Shown: positions 17,890 to 23,394 of the stretch, one piece after another
Position numbering within the stretch: the stretch's first letter is position 1
Layout: each line of letters opens with the position of its first letter
Source of the DNA: a virus
DNA: 23,394 nucleotides
Virus record (IMG/VR): IMGVR_UViG_3300036944_000631
Location: 1 to 23,394 of that record
Strand: one strand, 5' to 3'
Position numbers and translations under genes: made by a program
The notes under the pieces: generated by a model
Told to the model about the DNA's origin: nothing
The model's input: only the letters and a program-made list of their open reading frames with translations
Databases searched by the model: none

Positions 17890-18594
17890 TCAAGGTAGTT
17901 TTCTCTCGAACTCAGCCCGTGCTGCCATACTATCAAGTGCCGCCTTTACATCAGGGAAGTGGTGACTGATAATATCCCAGCACTGTTCTGCAACGATGCG
18001 GTGTTCTTTCTGAGTTGCCTTATCCATACGGAGTTCGCAGTAGTGAACCCACGAGCGAAGAGAACCGGACATAATCATCACAGATTCAGTATTGCCTTCC
18101 GGAAGCACTGCACGAGCCTGTTCCTTAGCGATACCATTACGAATAGCCCATTCATACGCCTCGGTAGCAGATTCAATATTATATTGCTGAATCATATTCC
18201 ATTCTTCGGCCAGTCGGTTTTCGTCGGGTCCCAACTCGACCGAGTTTTGCCTGTTCTTGGCATCCTGTAAACGTGCTTCTCGCTTGACAAATCCAAGGTC
18301 TTTAGTCGGGTCTGCATATCTCTGCGAAAATTCTTGGAAGGAAAAAGATCGATGGCGAAGGATTTGACGAGCGATATCACGAGTCGTTTTAATTTCCATT
18401 GATACATGAATCATCTCCAAAGGTGACCAATGTTTGTTCTTGATAAGATATTGAACTAACTTTGGTGCTGTTGTGGTGTTGTTTTGATTACTGGGATTAG
18501 ATACTCTTGCTGCCCATGCAACCAGTTCATTAGCAGTATTACATTCTGTATAAGCACTCGGTTTTGTAAGACCGACTAGATTTACTTCACTCAT
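17890..18594 (-). CDS. thyX: FAD-dependent thymidylate synthase (ThyX)
   Basis: The 234-aa protein contains the ThyX motif in full: RHRSFSFQEFSQRY (from Arg80, with His81, Arg82, Ser90 and Arg92), preceded by HWSPLEMIHVSMEI, a phrase specific to ThyX. It converts dUMP to dTMP with FAD and methylene-tetrahydrofolate and lies just upstream of the nucleotide genes, completing thymidylate supply. The length is normal. An 85-bp AT-rich gap (17805-17889) separates it from the epimerase. Confidence 0.95.
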   Translation of the reverse strand: MSEVNLVGLTKPSAYTECNTANELVAWAARVSNPSNQNNTTTAPKLVQYLIKNKHWSPLEMIHVSMEIKTTRDIARQILRHRSFSFQEFSQRYADPTKDLGFVKREARLQDAKNRQNSVELGPDENRLAEEWNMIQQYNIESATEAYEWAIRNGIAKEQARAVLPEGNTESVMIMSGSLRSWVHYCELRMDKATQKEHRIVAEQCWDIISHHFPDVKAALDSMAARAEFERKLP

Positions 18595-18611
18595 TAAAAT
18601 AGGTCCTTCGA

Positions 18612-19151
18612 TTAATAGCCCAATATTTCGTATTCTTTTTTAAGAAATTCTAAACAGAAATTTCTTTCTTCGGGAGATATATCTATGTGAATAGGATTTA
18701 CATTCTCCCTAGGCAATTCAAAATTTTCAATTTCTAGATACTCACCTAGAGAGGATAAATCTTCTAGTTTGAATACTCTTATGTTCCCAGTAACAGAATT
18801 TTCTATCCATGATAACTGCGAATCATAAAAGTTAGACAGAAAAGGTCTAGTGTAATGCTCTCTCATTCTTTGACAGAAATTTGAGAATGTGCCAAATTTA
18901 CTAGGATTATTTCCATATTTAAACACACTGATTAGTCTATTCAGAGGCTCCCTAACTATCACAAATTCTTTATAGTCTCCTGGCAAACTTACAAATTTTT
19001 TTGCGTGTGTTTGGTTGATATTAATAGGGTCAAAATTTTGTTTTAATACCATAACAGGTTCAGAATGCTCGGCCAGAGCAAGTCTAATAGAAGTACCAGC
19101 AGTTTTAGGTATATGAAAAAACATAAACCTCTTGCTATGAGAAAGTAACAT
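18612..19151 (-). CDS. Sulfotransferase (Sulfotransfer_2-like)
   Basis: The 179-aa protein has both PAPS-binding signatures: FFHIPKTAGTSIRLAL (about 11-26, 5'-phosphosulfate loop with Lys16 and Ser21) and FVIVREPLNRLISVF (63-77, 3'-phosphate loop with Arg67 and Ser75), in the order of membrane-type carbohydrate sulfotransferases. Those enzymes sulfate sugar hydroxyls; here a glycan on the virion or host surface is the natural guess. The gene is AT-rich compared with its neighbours and may be recently acquired. It abuts the 92-aa (89 aa from the chosen start) gene by one base. A less clear relative is at 12333-12965. Confidence 0.85.
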   Translation of the reverse strand: MLLSHSKRFMFFHIPKTAGTSIRLALAEHSEPVMVLKQNFDPININQTHAKKFVSLPGDYKEFVIVREPLNRLISVFKYGNNPSKFGTFSNFCQRMREHYTRPFLSNFYDSQLSWIENSVTGNIRVFKLEDLSSLGEYLEIENFELPRENVNPIHIDISPEERNFCLEFLKKEYEILGY

Positions 19152-19417
19152 TATTCTACACTGAATTCCTTGACGGTCTGGAACTGTGCCTTGCTTACGA
19201 AACCAATACCCAATAGAGTATCTACGCGATCGGTTGCGTCGGCATAATCTGCATATCTACCATCATCGAACCACCACCAGCGGTCAAGACCAAGAAACCA
19301 GCGAGGCTCTCGACGGTATTCAACCAACCACATATCGTCTGTTCGATGAATACGCAATTTTGTAATCTTAATATGGCGTATCTCTACACCATATTCATTA
19401 GCGACAAGTTCGCTCAT
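19151..19417 (-). CDS. Unknown small phage protein (88 aa)
   Basis: I recognise no family. The protein is rich in aromatic and acidic residues in the centre (RREPRWFLGLDRWWWFDDGRY), with short beta-like stretches before (HIKITKLRIHR) and an acidic helix after. ATG 19417 is chosen because GGAGG sits 6 nt upstream; it overlaps the primase stop by ATGA, so it is likely translated with the primase. The WWWFDDG run might bind carbohydrate or form a small barrel, but this is speculative. Confidence 0.7.
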   Translation of the reverse strand: MSELVANEYGVEIRHIKITKLRIHRTDDMWLVEYRREPRWFLGLDRWWWFDDGRYADYADATDRVDTLLGIGFVSKAQFQTVKEFSVE

Positions 19418-20454
19418 ATCTTCCTCCACATGGCGTATCTCGCCTTTGCTGCCAGTCCTTGAAAAGTATTATCATTTATAATACTATGGATTTCACCAGA
19501 AGTCAACCCATTTTCAATCATCTCATTAATATCTTTACCGGGAACACTGTCTGGCCAGATTACCATCTTATATCCCATCTCTATATACTTATTCATCAAC
19601 TTACCGACTTCTCGGTTTTTAGGTTGATTATCAAAAATAATTGTTATTTTTTCTTTTTGTATCGGGAGTTGGTCGATTTTTCCGAATGATGTTCCAGCAC
19701 AAGCAATAGAATTGTCCAGAAAAAGGGAGTCAAGGGGCCCTTCGACAACAAGAATTTCTTTGCTAGGATCGACCTGATCCAAACCAAAAATAGAAGGCGC
19801 ATCTTCATCTACCTTAACATTAATATAACGTAGCGACTCGCCTCTGATTCCGCGAAGGCTAACAACAAGGAGTTTACCAGAGCCATCAAAAAAAGGAATC
19901 GCGAGCCGCGGCTCGGTGGTAATGATGGAGTCTTTGTATTTAGCATTAAGTTGTATGATGTCTTTAACATTAGGTATGAAATACAACCGACTAAAAGCAT
20001 CGCGAGGGATTTTGCGGTCAGTAACATAATGAATTACCTCATGGTCGTCTGGTAGTGTGTCAAGTCGATCCATAATCTGGTCGATGAGTTTAGGGTCTGG
20101 CTTCTTAGTGAATACCGGTGGTGAAAAATCTAGAACGTCTTGAATTTTCTTGTGTGACTTTGCAGGTCCAACCTTAGCAGTGTCAGCATATCGCTGGATT
20201 ACATACTGCTTGTATTGATTGTCATCAAACTGCTTTAGAAACGCGCCGAACCCCATAGATACACCACAGTTATGGCACTTGTAGTTCAAGTCGTTCTTAC
20301 CCAAAAAGAAATAACCTCTGGCTTTTCTCTTGTTACGCGAGGAGTCACCGCAGATGGGACACCTGCAGTTCCATAGGTCATTAGATTTTTTCTTGAAGTT
20401 CTCCAAGCGATACGAAATGGCATGGAGAAACTGAATATCAATATATGCGCTCAT
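19414..20454 (-). CDS. DNA primase, T4 gp61 type
   Basis: The N-terminal zinc finger (Cys32-x2-Cys35 in CPICGDSSRNKRKARG, with Cys60-x2-Cys63 in YKCHNCG) is followed by a Toprim core: ILVVEGPLDSLF (Glu238, Asp242) and TIIFDNQP (Asp275), as in T4 gp61 primases. It makes RNA primers for lagging-strand synthesis with the gp41 helicase. ATG 20454 is preferred; no ribosome binding site is present, and the promoter at 20462-20490 would start transcription at about this ATG, so the message may be leaderless. Helicase and polymerase genes are not in the window. Confidence 0.9.
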   Translation of the reverse strand: MSAYIDIQFLHAISYRLENFKKKSNDLWNCRCPICGDSSRNKRKARGYFFLGKNDLNYKCHNCGVSMGFGAFLKQFDDNQYKQYVIQRYADTAKVGPAKSHKKIQDVLDFSPPVFTKKPDPKLIDQIMDRLDTLPDDHEVIHYVTDRKIPRDAFSRLYFIPNVKDIIQLNAKYKDSIITTEPRLAIPFFDGSGKLLVVSLRGIRGESLRYINVKVDEDAPSIFGLDQVDPSKEILVVEGPLDSLFLDNSIACAGTSFGKIDQLPIQKEKITIIFDNQPKNREVGKLMNKYIEMGYKMVIWPDSVPGKDINEMIENGLTSGEIHSIINDNTFQGLAAKARYAMWRKI

Positions 20455-20461
20455 AGATTTC

Positions 20462-20490
20462 ACTATACACCATTAGCTGGTGCAAGTCAA
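20462..20490 (-). promoter_or_regulatory. Sigma70-type promoter just before the primase ATG
   Basis: TTGACT (20485-20490), 17 bp, TATAGT (20462-20467). Usual spacing puts the start near 20455, one base from the primase ATG at 20454, leaving no room for a ribosome binding site. Confidence 0.7.
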
Positions 20491-20495
20491 CCCTT

Positions 20496-20960
20496 TTAGA
20501 AGAACTTCATCACCATTGGTAGAATTTTTGTGATGATAGCACCAATAACTATGCCGCCACCTATCATGACATACTTGGTTTTTTCCAATTTGTCAATACG
20601 TTCTTTGTGTTTTTCTTCTTCTTTTTCTACCGACCTTTTAAGATCGCCGATAGCACTGAGAAGTTTATCTTCGGTGTTTTGAATTTTTGCTTCAAGTTCC
20701 CGAGTGGTGGTAGTGATACGCGAATGTAACTCGGCGTTACTTGCCTTGGTTTCGTTGCGATGCACCTCTAAACTCTGATAGATATCTTCGTTGACATTTT
20801 CTTGCGCCTCGAGTTTAGTGTCATGTACCGCCAGCATTTTGTTGATACAGTTGGAGACATCGCCAATCTTTTCAATCGCCACATCAAGGCGACCGAATAC
20901 GACCTGAACTTGCTTCAAGTCATTTTCCAGAATGGCGACTTTGGTCTCCAACGTATCCAT
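20496..20960 (-). CDS. Coiled-coil protein with a C-terminal membrane anchor
   Basis: The 154-aa product is almost wholly helical with heptad-like repeats (LETKVAILENDLKQVQVVF through about residue 125) and a C-terminal transmembrane segment (VMIGGGIVIGAIITKILPMV). It follows the EF-hand gene (TAATG overlap) and the endolysin and holin genes, so a spanin-like or tail-anchored lysis role is possible but unproven; the lack of a signal peptide argues for a cytoplasmic coiled coil with a membrane anchor. No family recognised. Confidence 0.72.
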   Translation of the reverse strand: MDTLETKVAILENDLKQVQVVFGRLDVAIEKIGDVSNCINKMLAVHDTKLEAQENVNEDIYQSLEVHRNETKASNAELHSRITTTTRELEAKIQNTEDKLLSAIGDLKRSVEKEEEKHKERIDKLEKTKYVMIGGGIVIGAIITKILPMVMKFF

Positions 20961-21136
20961 TACTTAGCCTTTGGCTTACGTCCGCGTGTCTTTTTAACTA
21001 CTTCTTTAACTTCTTTGACTTTTGCTTCTGCCTTATCTACAGCGGCAGTAACCTCTGCGATGTCAATCTTACCATCTTTGTTAGCATCAACAAACCCGAA
21101 GAGTTTCTTTAGTGCGGCTTTGATTTGATTAAGCAT
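20960..21136 (-). CDS. Mini-protein with a single EF-hand (58 aa)
   Basis: From the ATG at 21136 the protein has one canonical calcium-binding loop: Asp17, Asn19, Asp21, Gly22, Asp25 and Glu28 (DANKDGKIDIAE) fit the EF-hand consensus position by position. An amphipathic helix precedes it and a Lys/Val-rich helix and basic tail (TRGRKPKAK) follow. It ends at a TAATG that overlaps the next start. Lying between a peptidoglycan hydrolase and a membrane coiled-coil protein, it may sense or buffer Ca2+ during lysis, act in the virion, or be a dockerin-like anchor; a single EF-hand usually needs a partner or dimer. Confidence 0.82.
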   Translation of the reverse strand: MLNQIKAALKKLFGFVDANKDGKIDIAEVTAAVDKAEAKVKEVKEVVKKTRGRKPKAK

Positions 21137-21141
21137 ATTTA

Positions 21142-22317
21142 TTATCCCCAGTTTGCGAATTGTTTTGTTTTCTTAATACGGTCATCAAGGCCATGCGTAC
21201 CACCGTTTACGCGGCGAGTAATCTGACCAATCACAGCATCGGTTACACCCTTATCTGCAATAGCAAACAGTCCGTTCTTATTGAAGAACCATAGAGCGGA
21301 TTCAAAAGCAAGTTCGGTTGCAACGATATCTGGATTTGTTAGAACGTCTGGACGGCCGATTGACTGAGAGAATGCAGTGTAGTTATCCTTACCAGTCAAC
21401 TGAATTGGACCACGACCGCGAAACTTATACCCGTCACCTGATGATTCTGGACCGTTACCCATACGATTAGCATAGACCTTGTTCGCAATCTTTTCAGGCT
21501 TACGAGCATATCCAGCCGTCGAGGCGATCGTAGGGAAATACTTCTTGAAGATGCCATTAAGACCCTTGTCAGAGTAGTTTAGATTTTCTGAGAATACCTT
21601 GAAGTTACCCGACTCATGAGCGCACTGTCCGAAGAAGTGAGCTGCTTGTGAAGTTGATAGCTTGAAGTATTCCTTAGCACCCTTGAATGTGCCAGGGCCC
21701 CACTTACCATCTGCTGGTAAACCACACTTAGTTTGTAGTGCAGCCATTGGTCCAAGTCCAGCGGTTGATGTCGCCTGAACGGCAGCTTTAGCAACTTGCG
21801 CGACTGCTTCAACTACAGGTGCACCAGCTTCTTTAGTTGTGCGCGGGTCGAAGTCAGCAACAGGTGTATACTTTGTGCCACCAGCTTTAGACTTAGAAGC
21901 AATCAAACGTTGACGGCGATTGCCACCAGCCTTCTTGATCGATGCGTGAACCCAACCAGAGTTCTTATCACCAGCCGAATAGAATTCTAGGATGACTTGG
22001 TCAAATTCTAGATTGTCTGCAACCCAGTCAGCAACGGTCTTGTTGTCAACACCCTTAACTTCGAAGTCAATTGCTTGTCCGTTAACGTGTTGTGAAGTAG
22101 CAGAACCACCAACTGCCTTATTGACAAGTGGCGCACGGTAAGAAGAGTTGATGGTAACTGGACCAAACTTCTCTCTTACTGGCTCAAGAATCTTCTCACA
22201 ACAGTAGCGCATATTTTCAATATGCTCGGCTGTAGGTGTGTTAGGAATGCCAAGACGCTTTGCGGTTGGCGAGACAATCATCTCTGCTAGGGTAAAATGT
22301 TCTGTTAGCTGTGTCAT
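21142..22317 (-). CDS. Two-domain endolysin (M15 peptidase plus GH19 chitinase/lysozyme)
   Basis: The N-terminal domain (about 1-130) is a zinc D-Ala-D-Ala/L,D-type peptidase of the M15 family: SQHVNGQAIDFEV gives His77 and Asp84, and GWVHASI gives His124. A linker with a peptidoglycan-binding-like stretch (LPADGKWGPGTFKGAKEYF, about 200-218) joins a GH19-type lysozyme domain: GQCAHESGNFKVFSENLNYS (Glu235 and Glu244) and YKFRGRGPIQLTGKDNY. The protein cuts both the peptide and glycan parts of peptidoglycan. The 391-aa length is large for an endolysin. It has no signal peptide, so export would need the upstream holin candidate, whose stop it overlaps by one base. Confidence 0.9.
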   Translation of the reverse strand: MTQLTEHFTLAEMIVSPTAKRLGIPNTPTAEHIENMRYCCEKILEPVREKFGPVTINSSYRAPLVNKAVGGSATSQHVNGQAIDFEVKGVDNKTVADWVADNLEFDQVILEFYSAGDKNSGWVHASIKKAGGNRRQRLIASKSKAGGTKYTPVADFDPRTTKEAGAPVVEAVAQVAKAAVQATSTAGLGPMAALQTKCGLPADGKWGPGTFKGAKEYFKLSTSQAAHFFGQCAHESGNFKVFSENLNYSDKGLNGIFKKYFPTIASTAGYARKPEKIANKVYANRMGNGPESSGDGYKFRGRGPIQLTGKDNYTAFSQSIGRPDVLTNPDIVATELAFESALWFFNKNGLFAIADKGVTDAVIGQITRRVNGGTHGLDDRIKKTKQFANWG

Positions 22318-22769
22318 TAGAATGGTCCGTGGTCTTCATCTGAATCTTTATACTTGTCAATTGCTGCCATCAGTTTGATTTCGGTGTCAGCTTCAATTGA
22401 TTCCGCTTGGGCATTGGTAACATGCGCTTCTGCTAGTGCTTTATGGTCAGTCTTACCTAGCTCTTGAACTTTGACATTAGGATCAAGTTCTGAAACTTTC
22501 ATGCCCATCATCGTAGCAAACGCGCCGACGAAAGCACCAACAATGGTCGAGAATGCTGGACCAATGATTTTAAAGATTTCGTTGTTATCGATTGTCTCAT
22601 TAGGAACAAAAAGGCCAATCATCATAGTCACAACAACTGACATCATAATGATGCCAAGAATAGCCGCAGCCATCTTCATGATGGTAAGTTGAATCTTACC
22701 CTTCTCAATTTCTAGTTCTTGAAGGGTATCAATTTCTTTACCCACCGAGAAAAAATTTAACAAACTCAT
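22317..22769 (-). CDS. Two-helix membrane protein, holin candidate
   Basis: The 150-aa protein has a charged N-terminus, a strong hydrophobic segment around residues 30-54 (KMAAAILGIIMMSVVVTMMIG), a second at about 68-90, and a charged C-terminal tail. It is directly upstream of the endolysin (TAATG overlap), the usual holin position. It is longer than most class II holins, so another membrane function is possible. Confidence 0.6.
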   Translation of the reverse strand: MSLLNFFSVGKEIDTLQELEIEKGKIQLTIMKMAAAILGIIMMSVVVTMMIGLFVPNETIDNNEIFKIIGPAFSTIVGAFVGAFATMMGMKVSELDPNVKVQELGKTDHKALAEAHVTNAQAESIEADTEIKLMAAIDKYKDSDEDHGPF

Positions 22770-23302
22770 TGCGCATTCCTTCTTATAATTTTCTTCTTCT
22801 TTTTATAATTCTTTTGGGCTTTCTTGGAGACACCCGGTTCAGCCTGATTAGGAATATTTGGATTGTTTATACCAATACCAGCAACAGCACCTCCACCGAC
22901 ACCCATCTCTTCAACAAACTGTCTGAATGATAGAGTTCTGTTCTCTAACTCTTCGGCTAGAGCAATAGCTTCTGGTTCTTGGTGTGCCATGTAGAATAGT
23001 TCCTCTAATATATCTTCATCATATTCTACACCCTCTTTTACCAGCGCAACCGCTGCGGCAAAAGAAAGAAAGTTTTTACTTTCTACTGGTACCATATGAA
23101 TAATTCTTTTCAATCTAAAAACTAACCGATGGAGATAAGTGTATGCTTCTCTCTCAACATCTGTATTAAGTTTTGAAATTGGTTTAATTTCTTTACCGGT
23201 CTTGTCGATAATGCCCAGACGATATGCATCCGTTCTGTCGAACGGAGTAGTTAGCATCCATAGGACGCGCATTGTAATAGCATTATCGATCAACTTAGAC
23301 AT
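22766..23302 (-). CDS. Unknown phage protein (178 aa) with basic tail
   Basis: No catalytic motif is seen. The first ~95 residues are mixed alpha (ITMRVLWMLTTPFDRTDAYR, then REAYTYLHRLVFRLKRIIH), a pattern also found in proteins near structural genes of T4-like phages. The second part has acidic helices, then a Gly-rich turn (GVGGGAVAGIGINNP) and a very basic C-terminus (KKAQKNYKKKKKIIRRNAQ), which suggests RNA, DNA or membrane binding. It overlaps the holin candidate by 4 nt and the partial gene upstream by 8 nt. Confidence 0.72.
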   Translation of the reverse strand: MSKLIDNAITMRVLWMLTTPFDRTDAYRLGIIDKTGKEIKPISKLNTDVEREAYTYLHRLVFRLKRIIHMVPVESKNFLSFAAAVALVKEGVEYDEDILEELFYMAHQEPEAIALAEELENRTLSFRQFVEEMGVGGGAVAGIGINNPNIPNQAEPGVSKKAQKNYKKKKKIIRRNAQ

Positions 23303-23394
23303 CTATTTTCCTTAATGCCGAGGCAACTTGTAAGTCTAAAACCACATCTGGTATATCATCTACAGTCATTCTATTTAGATATACAAGAAAAGTT
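23295..23394 (-). CDS. 3' end of a further gene (partial)
   Basis: The last 33 codons run in frame to a TAA at 23295-23297, giving the C-terminal peptide TVDDIPDVVLDLQVASALRK followed by IDV. The coding sense is supported by the 8-nt overlap with the next start. The rest of the gene lies outside the window, so no function can be assigned. Confidence 0.6.
   Translation of the reverse strand, partial: TFLVYLNRMTVDDIPDVVLDLQVASALRKIDV

Noticed and set aside
21136-21143. AATAAATA before the EF-hand gene
   Set aside because: It overlaps the ATG, so a late start here would miss the EF-hand start; it is more likely a chance match.

Overview
This window looks like part of a large T4-like myophage (or a close prophage or metagenomic relative) that infects an alphaproteobacterium, probably aquatic. 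T4-type replication genes are present: an rnh-type 5' nuclease and a gp61-type primase. So are class I ribonucleotide reductase genes (nrdA, glutaredoxin, nrdB), thyX, a MazG-like pyrophosphohydrolase, speD, a 2OG-Fe(II) oxygenase and a lysis cassette. The host guess rests mainly on a GapR/DUF2312 homologue at 6216-6452, a family centred on Alphaproteobacteria. Every gene but one is on the minus strand; the exception is the oxygenase at 652-1275.

Region 1 (1-6720) is a tRNA and structured-RNA island. I read 24 tRNAs with an ordinary body, or close to it, and three strongly deviant tRNA-like genes, nearly all with an encoded CCA. They cover every amino acid except Val, include an initiator tRNA, and reach Arg only through a gene with no D arm. 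Small genes lie between them: two lipoproteins (one an SPFH/Band 7 protein), a small membrane protein, two unknown small proteins and the GapR homologue. The island also holds non-coding elements that are neither tRNA nor protein gene. There is an ~845-nt structured RNA (about 1917-2760) with many GNRA-capped hairpins and an embedded tRNA-Lys-like domain, resembling the GOLLD/ROOL class of giant phage RNAs. There is a ~120-nt RNA present twice (1798-1915 and 3263-3391), with compensatory base changes and a probable pseudoknot. There are several single-copy hairpin-rich elements. Sigma70-type promoters (TTGACA, about 17 bp, TATAnT) punctuate the island, and two pairs of them look like duplicated modules.

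Region 2 (6790-13296) holds a NUMOD3 homing-type protein, SpeD, a TagD-like cytidylyltransferase, the rnh nuclease, several conserved-looking phage proteins of unknown function, a coiled-coil membrane protein, a sulfotransferase-like protein and a GIY-YIG protein. A UUCG hairpin and a T4-late-like promoter overlap at the GIY-YIG start, much as in the known regulation of T4 I-TevI.

Region 3 (13322-18594) is a nucleotide-metabolism block: a zinc-ribbon protein, NrdB, glutaredoxin, NrdA, an AbrB-like/MazG-like fusion, an NAD-dependent epimerase and ThyX. Region 4 (18612-20454) has a second sulfotransferase, a small unknown protein and the primase. Region 5 (20496-23394) is a probable lysis cassette: a coiled-coil membrane protein, a one-EF-hand mini-protein, an M15 peptidase plus GH19 endolysin, and a two-helix holin candidate. 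A protein of unknown function and the 3' end of a further gene follow.

All identifications come from reading motifs and base pairing by eye; no database search was possible.
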